From: Gordoniibacillus chartarius
Lineage (GTDB): Bacteria > Bacillota > Bacilli > Paenibacillales > NBRC-103111
Reading direction: 5' to 3'
Length of the DNA stretch: 23,584 bases
NCBI RefSeq assembly: GCF_042432825.1
Contig: NZ_JBHLWN010000058.1
Span: 1 to 23,584, forward strand
This document shows positions 8,556 through 15,670 of the stretch, piece after piece. Made by a program: the position numbers and the translations under genes. The notes beneath the pieces were generated by a model. That model was not told where the DNA came from. It did not search any database and worked only from the letters and a program-made list of their open reading frames with translations. Within the stretch, counting starts at the first letter, position 1; each line of letters opens with the position of its first letter.

Positions 8556-8648
8556 TCTAGCCGAAATTTGAGCTGGTCAGTTCCGATTGTCCTCATGCCG
8601 GAATTGCAGCTGCCTTTTGAACTCTCCCCCCCAGCTGTGTATGCATTT

Positions 8649-8678
8649 ATTTTAAAATTGATGGATGTAGTGAGACAA
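8649..8678 (-). promoter_or_regulatory. sigma-A-type promoter of transporter cassette 2
   Basis: On the minus strand TTGTCT (8673-8678) and TAAAAT (8649-8654) are separated by 18 bases, the same geometry as the promoter of cassette 1. The upstream sequence is the duplicated module. Confidence 0.72.
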
Positions 8679-8731
8679 TGTACATCTTTTTACTTTACTT
8701 ACCAGTTGTTTACACAATGAAAGCGTTATCC
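8673..8731 (-). promoter_or_regulatory. conserved upstream promoter module B with cre-like site
   Basis: This is the second copy of the module at 4770-4828. The cre-like site TGAAAGCGTTATCC (8718-8731, read on plus) again misses only the last consensus base, and the 39-base interval between -35 and cre is identical in length. The most conserved part reads TACATCTTTTTACTTT on plus. Its outer end merges with the permease relic. Confidence 0.68.
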
Positions 8732-8739
8732 CCGGTTGG

Positions 8740-8985
8740 ATATATTCAACCCGGGCTTCGACAGCGGCATGACGATGGTGAACAAGATCCGCAATTCGTT
8801 GGCTCCGTCGATTTTGGCCGAATCCTCCAGCTCTTCCGGAATACTCATGAAGAAATTGCGGAGAATGAGCAGCGAGTACGTACTAATCAAAGCCGGGATG
8901 ATCAAAGACCTTCGCGAATCGATGAATCCGAGCGATTTGATCAGCAAATAGGGGGAATCAAGCCTCCGCTGAAAAACATCGTAAC
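8740..8985 (-). pseudogene. relic of an LplC-type permease (middle part only)
   Basis: Translation on minus gives MFFSGGLIPP, then after a one-base frameshift YLLIKSLGFIDSRRSLIIPA, then a segment ending in the EAA loop IPEELEDSAKIDGANEL and MPLSKP. These are consecutive motifs of LplC-like permeases, lacking both the N-terminal third and the C-terminus. The shift falls in a run of five G (8951-8955 on plus); one more base restores the frame. The piece ends next to promoter module B. It is closest in style to, but not copied from, the two intact permeases in the window. Confidence 0.8.
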
Positions 8986-9078
8986 ACGAAACAGCCCGAC
9001 AGCCGTATTCAAGCTGAACTGTGCATTTTGCAGCCCCACACGATACACGTATGTGTCCAGGATATCCGATACGCCGTA
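8986..9078 (-). pseudogene. relic of an LplB-type permease (31-codon C-terminal piece)
   Basis: The minus strand encodes YGVSDILDTYVYR followed by VGLQNAQFSLNTAVGLFR, the conserved near-terminal segment of LplB permeases (compare SGDILDTFVYRIGLLDAQYG in the intact protein encoded at 1966-2868). It is joined directly, in frame, to the middle of an LplC-type permease, so a deletion removed the end of one gene and the start of the next. Confidence 0.8.
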
Positions 9079-9103
9079 CGCCGCAGACTTCATCTGCCTG
9101 CAG

Positions 9104-9300
9104 GTTGCGATAACCGACCTGTGCCGCAATCTCGGTAACGGAACATTTGGATTCGTCCCGCAGCAATGCCGTAGCCCGGTTATGCCTCGTACGGGTCACG
9201 AATTCGGTAAACGATTCCTTCATCACTTCGCCGAAGCGAAAGCTCCTCCTGTAAATGCTCGTCGATATACGATTTAAGCTTGTAAATGACCTCCGCTTGA
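9104..9300 (-). pseudogene. relic of an AraC/YesN-type response regulator (HTH part)
   Basis: One minus frame gives VIYKLKSYIDEHLQEELSL, the standard opening of the AraC DNA-binding domain. A second frame takes over with FGEVMKESFTEFV, then NRATALLRDE and SVTEIAAQVGYRN, the linker and second helix-turn-helix. The first helix-turn-helix is deleted at the shift, and the sequence stops after GYRN, where SYFSRVFK would follow. It abuts the permease B relic. A short frame starting at an ATG at 9388-9390 with a GAGGTGA site may be what is left of the original gene start, but it closes after about 38 codons. Confidence 0.75.
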
Positions 9301-9518
9301 GTATGCTTGCCTGAATCCCGAACGTGGACGGCGAAGAAGCATGGCATACAGTTGACGGTTGGGAAACAGCCTCCGTCTTGCAGATTTCATCGTGTCTCAC
9401 CTCTGGTAAAGCTCTTTCTGAACGTAACGGGCGGAAGATTGCGTTTTCATGTCCCTTTACACTTGAACTGTACCATGTGTCCATATGCGTGTTAATCGAA
9501 TGCCTTCAACTGTATGGG

Positions 9519-9547
9519 AAAAAGCCCGAGTTATTAGTCTCGGGCTT
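9519..9547 (-). terminator. intrinsic terminator of the sugar-catabolic operon
   Basis: AAGCCCGAG and CTCGGGCTT (9522-9530, 9539-9547) form a perfect nine-pair stem with an eight-base loop, followed on the minus strand by TTTTT. It lies 35 bases after the kinase stop and ends the operon starting at 14330. The rest of 9391-9582 shows no gene. Confidence 0.88.
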
Positions 9548-9582
9548 CCGGTTGGATTTATTTTACTTGAACGAACATCAGC

Positions 9583-11076
9583 TCACGACTGTAAAATCGT
9601 TGTGACTGCCCTGCGCCAACCGGCATATTTCATAGCCCTGAGCTCCGGGGACATGTCCGGTTCAAACTTGCGATAGGAACGCGGCAATGCTGCAATCTCA
9701 TCCTGCGAAGTCCAGAAGCCGACGCCGAGACCGCCTATGTAAACCGAGCCCATAGCCGAGAGTTCGGCGATGACCGGCTGAACGATGGGACAATCAAGCA
9801 TGTCAGCCTGAAACTGCATGAGGATGCCGTTAGTCGCAGCGCCGCCATCCGCACAGAGCTCTTCCAGCCGAACCCCAGACTCCGTCTGCATGAATTCTAC
9901 GGCATCGCGTACTTGATAAGCAATGCTCTCGACCGCCGCACGAACGATATGCGCTTTCGAAGTGCCCCGGTTCATTCCGACGATGGCGGCTCTGGCGTAG
10001 GGATCCCAATAAGGTGCCCCTAAGCCTACAAATGCCGGAACAAGGTACACGCCGTCAGGCTCTTTGACTTGCTCCAGCATCTCTTCAAGCTGATCGAACG
10101 TCGTGAACAAGCCAAGGTTATCACGAACCCACTTGAGGCAATCCCCGGACGAACGGATCACGGCCTCCAATGCATAGGTGGTCGTCCCCCCTATTCCCCA
10201 GGCAATAGCGGAAACAAGTCCCGTGCCGCCATCTACAGGGTGATTGCCGACGTTCATCAAAACCGATGTGCCGGTGCCGAAGGTAGCCTTGGCCATGCCG
10301 GTCCGGAAGCATCGGTTGCCAAATAGCGCCGCCTGCGAATCTCCAATAACACCCGAAATTGGTACTTTACGTCCTTCGAAGAGGTCTGGTTCATTCGTAT
10401 AGCCGAATATCTCGTCGGACGACTTGACCTCCGGCAAAAGCTGTTGAGGCACTTGGAACAAACGGCATAGCTCGTCATCCCACTGCAGCGAATGAATATT
10501 GAATAAGGATGTGCGGCTCGCATTCGTACAGTCGGTTGCATGAACGGCGCCGCCGGTTAGCTTCCACAGCAGCCAGCAGTCGATTGTACCGGCAAGCAGC
10601 TCGCCGGCTTCAAGCTTCTCCCGTACGCCGGGTACATGGTCGATGATCCATGTCCACTTAGCGGCGGAGAAATACGGATCCAGCATAAGCCCGGTCTTCG
10701 CACGCACAAGCTCCCCGTAACCCTTTTCTTGCAAAGCCGCACATGCATCCGCGGTTCTTTGACATTGCCAAACGATCGCAGGATATACCGGCAAACCGGT
10801 AGTTCGATCCCACATGACGGCCGTTTCCCGTTGATTCGTAACGGTTAGTACAGCAATCTGGCTGTCATCGATTCCCGCCGATTCCAGTGCTCTCCGTACA
10901 GTCAACTTGACGTTATCATAAATTTCAAGCGGATCATGCTCTGCCCAGCCTGCGCAAGGATAGATCTGCCGGTGCTCTGCCGAACTTCTTCCGACAACGG
11001 CTCCTGAACAGTCGACGACGAGCGCCTTCGTCCCCGACGTGCTCTGATCCACAGTTACAATATAGCCTTTCCCCAT
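9583..11076 (-). CDS. FGGY-family carbohydrate kinase, glycerol-kinase-like, altered substrate pocket
   Basis: This protein of 497 residues follows glycerol kinase (GlpK) end to end. The phosphate-binding N-terminus reads DQSTSGTKA (10-18). NQRET (81-85), W103, Y135 and D246 match E. coli GlpK R83/E84, W103, Y135 and catalytic D245. Two glycerol-contact positions differ: GlpK Q246 is S247 here, and GlpK F270 aligns with S271 in GTGTSVLM. The pocket is therefore smaller-sided and more polar, arguing for a substrate other than glycerol. Being last in an operon with a sugar isomerase and a split transketolase, it probably phosphorylates a ketose before transketolase cleavage. It starts 12 bases after the transketolase B stop with a weak ribosome site, so coupling is likely. 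The terminator at 9519-9547 follows. An ordinary glycerol kinase remains possible but fits the context poorly. Confidence 0.88.
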   Translation of the reverse strand: MGKGYIVTVDQSTSGTKALVVDCSGAVVGRSSAEHRQIYPCAGWAEHDPLEIYDNVKLTVRRALESAGIDDSQIAVLTVTNQRETAVMWDRTTGLPVYPAIVWQCQRTADACAALQEKGYGELVRAKTGLMLDPYFSAAKWTWIIDHVPGVREKLEAGELLAGTIDCWLLWKLTGGAVHATDCTNASRTSLFNIHSLQWDDELCRLFQVPQQLLPEVKSSDEIFGYTNEPDLFEGRKVPISGVIGDSQAALFGNRCFRTGMAKATFGTGTSVLMNVGNHPVDGGTGLVSAIAWGIGGTTTYALEAVIRSSGDCLKWVRDNLGLFTTFDQLEEMLEQVKEPDGVYLVPAFVGLGAPYWDPYARAAIVGMNRGTSKAHIVRAAVESIAYQVRDAVEFMQTESGVRLEELCADGGAATNGILMQFQADMLDCPIVQPVIAELSAMGSVYIGGLGVGFWTSQDEIAALPRSYRKFEPDMSPELRAMKYAGWRRAVTTILQS

Positions 11077-11088
11077 GACGACCGCGCT

Positions 11089-12030
11089 TTATCGGCTTAG
11101 CAGCTCTAAAGCAAGCCTCTTCAGGTTATCGGCGCTAATCCCATAGTGCTGGAACACTTCCGCGGTCTTCCCGGCGACCGCCGGTTCATCGGGAATGCCG
11201 ACGATCCGCATCGGTACCGGCTTATGCTGAACGACGACCTCGGATACTGCCGCCCCAAGTCCGCCGTGGATGCTGTGCTCTTCCACTGTAATAATGTGAC
11301 CGGTTTCCGACGCCGCTTGAATAATTGCGTCTTCATCCAACGGTTTGATCGTATGCAGGTTAAGCACCCGACAAGAAACTCCCGCTTGCCTTAGCAGCTG
11401 CTCCGCGTCCAGTGCCACCCGGACCGTTTCGCCGGCGGCAATGATCGTGACGTCTTTCCCCTCGCGCATCGTCACAGCCTTGCCGATCTGGAAGTCATAA
11501 TCGACGCCGCTTTCATAAACATCCTCGACCGGATTACGGCCGATCCTTACATAGACGCCGCCTTCGTGACGAACTAGCGCTTCCGTCATCTTCTTGGTCT
11601 CGTGACGGTCCGCCGGAAGAATGACGGCCAAGCCGGGAATCGCACGAGCGACAGCAATATCTTGAACAGAGTGGTGCGACATGCCCAGCGCGCCATAGCT
11701 CACCCCGCCACTGATTCCGATCAGCTTTACGTTCGTGGCCGAGTAAGCGACGTCAACCTTGATTTGTTCGATGCTGCGCATGCTGAGAAAGCATGCGGGA
11801 GACGTCACGAACGGCTTCTTGCCGGCATGGGCGAGCCCCGCAGCGATACCGACGATATTTTGTTCGGTGATGCCGACTTCTACGAACTGTTCCGGAAACG
11901 TATTGGCAAACGGCGCCATCGCTGCAGAACCCCGGGAATCGCTGGCCAGCACCATAATGTCGCGGTCGTCCCGGGCGAGCTCCAGCAGTGTATCGCAAAT
12001 GACCTGACGGTTTGGAATTGTATTGGACAT
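11089..12030 (-). CDS. transketolase-like protein, C-terminal (pyrimidine-binding) subunit
   Basis: This is the second half of a two-subunit transketolase, with 313 residues. It carries the pyrimidine-binding domain with the catalytic glutamate that activates thiamine diphosphate (E56 in VGITEQN), the GMSHHSVQD loop (116-124), and the C-terminal domain from about residue 190. The ATG (12028-12030) comes two bases after the stop of the N-terminal subunit; AAGGGA lies about 13 bases upstream within that gene, so translation is probably coupled. Split transketolases of this kind occur in dedicated sugar pathways, for example apulose-4-phosphate transketolase and sulfofructose transketolase, alongside the ordinary single-chain enzyme. 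It should work as a heterotetramer with the product of 12033-12878. Confidence 0.93.
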   Translation of the reverse strand: MSNTIPNRQVICDTLLELARDDRDIMVLASDSRGSAAMAPFANTFPEQFVEVGITEQNIVGIAAGLAHAGKKPFVTSPACFLSMRSIEQIKVDVAYSATNVKLIGISGGVSYGALGMSHHSVQDIAVARAIPGLAVILPADRHETKKMTEALVRHEGGVYVRIGRNPVEDVYESGVDYDFQIGKAVTMREGKDVTIIAAGETVRVALDAEQLLRQAGVSCRVLNLHTIKPLDEDAIIQAASETGHIITVEEHSIHGGLGAAVSEVVVQHKPVPMRIVGIPDEPAVAGKTAEVFQHYGISADNLKRLALELLSR

Positions 12031-12032
12031 GT

Positions 12033-12878
12033 TCAGATTGCCGTCCCTTCTGCCCTTAATGCCTGCAGCTGTGTATCCAGCTCCTCCAGCGCCTTTCGGA
12101 GCTCTTCATCATTGGGTACATGATGATGCCATTTCGCCGCATTTTCCGCGAACGAAACGCCCTTTCCCTTCACCGTATTCGCCATGATCAATGTGGGTTT
12201 GCCTGCTGCCGCAGGGATAGCCTCGAATGCCTCTACGAGAGCAGCCATATCGTTGCCGTCTATGGAAACAACGTTCCAGCCGAACGCAGTCCACTTCTCA
12301 TCGAGAGGTTCAAGTCCCATGACTTCTTCCGTTGTGCCGCTGATTTGAAGCCGGTTCCGGTCGATGATGCCGATCAAATTATCAAGCTTGTAATGGGCGC
12401 CTGCCATCGCCGCTTCCCATACGGACCCTTCGGCTTGCTCGCCGTCGCCCATGAGACAGAATACACGGTACGGTCTCCCGTCACGTTTGGCTGCAATAGC
12501 CATGCCAACACTAATAGCAAGTCCATGGCCCAGCGCACCGGTATTCATTTCGATGCCGGGCACCTTGTTGTTCGGATGTCCGATTAGCCGTGTGCCGAAC
12601 CCGCTGTACGTCTTCAGCTCCTCTTTCGGGAAGAAGCCCAGGTCGGCGAGTATGCACCACAACGATTCAACCGAATGCCCTTTGCTGGCGATAAACCGGT
12701 CGCGGTTCTCCCACTTCGGGTTGTTAGGATCCACTTTCATAATTCGATAATAAAGCGCCGTCAAAATGTCTGTATTGCTAAGCGAACCGCCCGTGTGTCC
12801 AGTCTTGGCACGATGAATGATGGTCAGCAAATCCATTCGGATCTGCGCTGCTTTCGCTTGCAGCTCTCTGATTTCCAT
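12033..12878 (-). CDS. transketolase-like protein, N-terminal (diphosphate-binding) subunit
   Basis: This protein of 281 residues matches the thiamine-diphosphate-binding half of transketolase. It has KTGHTGGSLS at 25-34 with the catalytic-site histidine, SKGH (65-68) and the ThDP/Mg motif beginning GDG at 144-146 and closing with the asparagine of DRNRLQ (N175). A GTG six codons earlier overlaps nothing useful. The ATG at 12876-12878 has AAGGGGA eight bases upstream and lies 18 bases after the isomerase stop, so it is the chosen start. The enzyme would transfer a two-carbon ketol unit from a phosphorylated ketose made by the preceding isomerase and the downstream kinase to an aldose acceptor such as glyceraldehyde 3-phosphate. 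Confidence 0.93.
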   Translation of the reverse strand: MEIRELQAKAAQIRMDLLTIIHRAKTGHTGGSLSNTDILTALYYRIMKVDPNNPKWENRDRFIASKGHSVESLWCILADLGFFPKEELKTYSGFGTRLIGHPNNKVPGIEMNTGALGHGLAISVGMAIAAKRDGRPYRVFCLMGDGEQAEGSVWEAAMAGAHYKLDNLIGIIDRNRLQISGTTEEVMGLEPLDEKWTAFGWNVVSIDGNDMAALVEAFEAIPAAAGKPTLIMANTVKGKGVSFAENAAKWHHHVPNDEELRKALEELDTQLQALRAEGTAI

Positions 12879-12896
12879 CGGACATTTCCCCTTCAC

Positions 12897-14330
12897 TTAT
12901 AATCTGGCGCCGCGAAGCCATGCCTGAATTTCCTGTTCGGTCGGGTCGACCGGATCCGGGGTTAGACCGGGGATATAGTTACATGCTTCATATAACGCAG
13001 GAATAGCGTTCGCATGAATACCTACGGAATGATGAACATAAGGCCCCTTCACCAGCTTCTCCTCCCAGAGCGGCCAATCGTTCACTTCTACCCATACATA
13101 GGAGCCACGGGTATACGGTCCGGGTATACCGCGTGCTTTGCCGAGAAACAGCTGATAGTCTCCATGATCGCCGTCGAAACGTGCCAGCGTCATACTGCCG
13201 CCCTGAATCTCGCCTTCATGCGTACCCGGTGCGTGGTCATCGAACAAGAAGTGCTTGCGCAGCTTCGGCTTGTTTTCCACAGATAGCGACACGGGGAAGT
13301 TGCCGCAATGGAACAACAGCTCACCGTTCGGGTTCTCCGGATGTCGTACGGTCAGATCGGCGAAAAAGGTCGGTGCCGTATTCATCGAAGCCGCCTGTAC
13401 CATAACCGAGGTAATGGCACCGTGAATATCGGTCTCGCAAGTCACAGGAATTTGCTCATCCGTCAATATCGCGTTGGCCAAGCACGGCATAATGCCCATT
13501 GCTTCTTGAAGGGCCGACCAGCATTGAATGGCAATGGCCGTGCTTCCCGTCTGCATGGCGTACTGCTTCATCGCAACCTTCAAGGCGGCAATACGCCTTA
13601 CATCCTCTTCGGTTACCTCGGACCAATCCAGCTTTTCTTTTATGTAGTCCATTGCTGCAAGCAGCGCTGCACTGTTCCCTTTTTCAATTTGCTTAGAGGC
13701 ACGCTGAATATCGACCAACGTTATCGGATGAATTTCGATGCCAAATCGTTCCAGCAGTTCGCCTTCATTGCAAATCATTGTCCAGAATGAAGCGGGACGC
13801 GGCCCGATCTGCAAAATCCGAAGATTACGGAATTGACGGACGACATTGGCGGCTGCGATAAAATTCGTAAAGCCTCTCTCGAAGACAGGGTCATTGACCC
13901 GGCTATTGGTCACATAGGTGAAAGGCACGTTAAATCTGCGCAAAACCTTGCCTGTTGCGAACAACCCGCACTGCGTATCGCGAAGCCGCATCCCGTCTTC
14001 AAGCGGCGCTTCATCGCGTGGTCCCCAGAGCAGCACAGGCTTCCCGAGCGCTTTGCCGACGCGTGCAACGGTGTCTTCCGTACCGAAGTTACAGTGCGGA
14101 AAGAACACGGCGTCAACCTTCTCCTCTTTAAAGCGAGCAGCAATCTGATCGGCATTGATATGGTCGTCATACAATAAGCCTTCATTGTTGAGTCCTTCCA
14201 GATCGACGATATCGATGTCCAATCCGAAGCTTGCGATCTTCTCCCGAATCATCACCTTGTACTTAAAAGCGTCTTCCGCGCTAAATACAAAACGACGGGT
14301 AGGCGCATAGCCTAGTTTGAATGTTTTCAT
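12897..14330 (-). CDS. L-fucose-isomerase-like sugar isomerase
   Basis: This is the first gene of the four-gene operon. The ATG at 14328-14330 has GGAGGG eight bases upstream; an upstream in-frame start at 14399 lies in the leader and is rejected. The 477 residues have the fold signature of the L-fucose/L-arabinose isomerase superfamily. There are Rossmann-like N-terminal domains, with FFPHCNFG at 76-83 and a GPR segment at 103-105, then a C-terminal metal-binding domain with CETDIHGA (E299, D301), FADL (D325), FHCGN (H341) and the late histidines at 433-439. E, D and H are the Mn ligands in FucI. Members interconvert aldoses and ketoses (fucose/fuculose, arabinose/ribulose), often with wide tolerance. 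With a kinase and transketolase downstream, the expected product is a ketose for phosphorylation. The true sugar cannot be read from the sequence. Confidence 0.88.
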   Translation of the reverse strand: MKTFKLGYAPTRRFVFSAEDAFKYKVMIREKIASFGLDIDIVDLEGLNNEGLLYDDHINADQIAARFKEEKVDAVFFPHCNFGTEDTVARVGKALGKPVLLWGPRDEAPLEDGMRLRDTQCGLFATGKVLRRFNVPFTYVTNSRVNDPVFERGFTNFIAAANVVRQFRNLRILQIGPRPASFWTMICNEGELLERFGIEIHPITLVDIQRASKQIEKGNSAALLAAMDYIKEKLDWSEVTEEDVRRIAALKVAMKQYAMQTGSTAIAIQCWSALQEAMGIMPCLANAILTDEQIPVTCETDIHGAITSVMVQAASMNTAPTFFADLTVRHPENPNGELLFHCGNFPVSLSVENKPKLRKHFLFDDHAPGTHEGEIQGGSMTLARFDGDHGDYQLFLGKARGIPGPYTRGSYVWVEVNDWPLWEEKLVKGPYVHHSVGIHANAIPALYEACNYIPGLTPDPVDPTEQEIQAWLRGARL

Positions 14331-14352
14331 GCGTCGTGCCCTCCATATCAAG

Positions 14353-14364
14353 TTGGTCGACCAA
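14353..14364. promoter_or_regulatory. candidate LacI-family operator O1
   Basis: TTGGTCGACCAA is a perfect 12-bp palindrome with a central CG, the usual form of LacI-family sites. It lies in the transcribed leader of the isomerase operon, between its promoter and ribosome site, where a bound repressor would block elongation. Confidence 0.6.
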
Positions 14365-14390
14365 AAACTTAACAAGCGTAATGCCAAGGA

Positions 14391-14407
14391 ACTAAACAAT
14401 ACTAAAC
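14391..14407. repeat. pair of ACTAAAC heptamers, isomerase side
   Basis: ACTAAAC occurs at 14391-14397 and 14401-14407, ten bases apart, one helical turn. It lies downstream of the isomerase promoter. A matching pair sits on the other side of the intergenic region. Confidence 0.5.
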
Positions 14408-14436
14408 TTTTTAGCTAAATCATGATCTTACCGAGT

Positions 14437-14465
14437 ATATTAGCATCTCAATGCCCACTGGTCAA
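14437..14465 (-). promoter_or_regulatory. sigma-A promoter of the isomerase-transketolase-kinase operon
   Basis: On the minus strand TTGACC (14460-14465) and TAATAT (14437-14442) are spaced 17 bases apart, a strong match. AT-rich sequence, including the near-palindrome TTTTAGTTAAAA (14482-14493), lies just upstream. The leader is about 100 bases. Confidence 0.78.
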
Positions 14466-14515
14466 CGGATTTTTAGCTCAATTTTAGTTAAAACAATAGT
14501 TATTATGATAAACAT

Positions 14516-14527
14516 TTAGTCGACCGA
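14516..14527. promoter_or_regulatory. candidate LacI-family operator O2
   Basis: TTAGTCGACCGA matches O1 (TTGGTCGACCAA) at 10 of 12 bases and keeps the GTCGAC core. It abuts the -35 box of the predicted regulator promoter. The centres of the two sites are 163 bp apart, so looping across the isomerase promoter is conceivable. Confidence 0.5.
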
Positions 14528-14556
14528 TTGCTTTTCAATTCGTCGTGATGTAAACT
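14528..14556 (+). promoter_or_regulatory. possible promoter of the LacI-family regulator
   Basis: TTGCTT (14528-14533) and TAAACT (14551-14556) are separated by 17 bases on the plus strand. The -10 matches only four of six positions. The operator O2 touches its upstream end, suggesting self-regulation. Confidence 0.42.
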
Positions 14557-14569
14557 AAACTCACTAAAC
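14554..14569. repeat. pair of ACTAAAC heptamers, regulator side
   Basis: ACTAAAC occurs at 14554-14560 and 14563-14569, nine bases apart, overlapping the regulator's predicted -10 region. It mirrors the pair at 14391-14407. Confidence 0.5.
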
Positions 14570-14599
14570 GGATACTGAAACGCGGATCGGAGTACGGAT

Positions 14600-15649
14600 A
14601 TGAATCTAGATGACATCGCCAAAAAAGCCGGAGTCTCTAAGTCAGCTGTGTCTTTTGCATTAAATGGTAAGCCCGGTATCAGTGCCGAGACTCGGCAGCG
14701 AATTCTTCAAATCGCCGAAGAAGCCGGATACTCTCTCAAACAAAGACCCCTTGCATCGGATAACGCGGCGAAGTCACTTACCTTTCTCGTATTCGCCAAT
14801 TCCGGCATTGTGCTTGAGCAGTATTACCAGCAGCCTTTTTTTCGCGAGCTCATTCATTTCATTGAAGAAAGATGTAGATCGCAGGGATATTCCTTAATAT
14901 TCTCAACCGTCGACAAGGAGTTTTTTGAGAGAGACATTCGAGTTATAGCGGAAGAAAAACGCAGCAGCGGCATCATCCTGCTCGGAACCAACCTAACAGC
15001 AGAGCAGGTCTCAACGATTTCCGAAATCTTCGGTACTCACCTGGTCGTCCTGGATACGCATTTCGATACGCTGCCGGTTCATTTTGTCGGAATCAACAAT
15101 TTTATGGGCGCGTACCAGGCGGGCGCTTATTTAACCGGTATGGGGCATCGGACCTTTGGATATATCGCGTCGAATGTCAGAATTCACAATTTCGAAGAAA
15201 GAAAACGGGGATTCTTGCAGTCTCTGAGCGAACAAGGGCTGGAAGTACCTCGCGGCAGTTTTTTTTCCGTAGCCCCTACGATGCTTTCATCGCAAGATGA
15301 TTTAAAAAGGCAGCTGGAAAGCCATCTGCAGCTCAACGGAAAATTGCCGTCGGCTGTTTTCTGCGAGTGCGACTATATCGCCATCAGTGCCATGAAAACA
15401 TTGGCGGAACTCGGGATCTCGGTCCCTGCTGAGATATCCGTCGTCGGATTTGATAATATTACGGAAGCTATGGTGGTTTCTCCGGAATTAACTACGATCC
15501 ATGTGGAGAAAGAACGGATGGCTCATCTGGCTGTCGACATGCTGATCGAATCATTGGAACGCGGCCAACAAGTAAAAACAAAAATCAAAGTCGACACCCG
15601 ACTTGTCATACGCAATTCCGCTCAAGCCGCAGTTTCGAATCGGATATGA
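14600..15649 (+). CDS. LacI-family transcriptional regulator
   Basis: This is the only plus-strand gene, divergent from the sugar operon. The ATG at 14600 has CGGAG seven bases upstream. The 349 residues begin with the LacI helix-turn-helix: DDIAKKAGVSKSAVSFALNG (4-23) holds both helices, and ETRQRILQIAEEAGY completes the three-helix domain and leads to the hinge. The periplasmic-binding-protein-like sensor part has an HRTFGYIA segment, CDYIAISAMKTL and VVGFDN, which are standard landmarks. It most likely represses 14330-9583 through the GTCGAC palindromes and is released by the sugar or a pathway intermediate. The CcpA-specific features are absent, so I take it as a local regulator. Confidence 0.95.
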   Translation: MNLDDIAKKAGVSKSAVSFALNGKPGISAETRQRILQIAEEAGYSLKQRPLASDNAAKSLTFLVFANSGIVLEQYYQQPFFRELIHFIEERCRSQGYSLIFSTVDKEFFERDIRVIAEEKRSSGIILLGTNLTAEQVSTISEIFGTHLVVLDTHFDTLPVHFVGINNFMGAYQAGAYLTGMGHRTFGYIASNVRIHNFEERKRGFLQSLSEQGLEVPRGSFFSVAPTMLSSQDDLKRQLESHLQLNGKLPSAVFCECDYIAISAMKTLAELGISVPAEISVVGFDNITEAMVVSPELTTIHVEKERMAHLAVDMLIESLERGQQVKTKIKVDTRLVIRNSAQAAVSNRI

Positions 15650-15670
15650 AGCGACCCTATGAGCACACGC

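Noticed and set aside
8678..9277. 199-codon open frame on the plus strand
   Set aside because: It is antisense to the relics and overlaps promoter module B; no family features.
8726..9484. 252-codon open frame on the minus strand taken as one protein
   Set aside because: It only strings together pieces of different genes in changing frames (regulator and permease relics); the first 80 residues resemble nothing, so it is not one gene.
9391..9518. possible small gene or promoter between the relics and the terminator
   Set aside because: No frame with a ribosome site and no convincing -35/-10 pair was found.
13308..13790. 160-codon open frame on the plus strand
   Set aside because: Antisense to the isomerase, no ribosome site, no recognisable domain.
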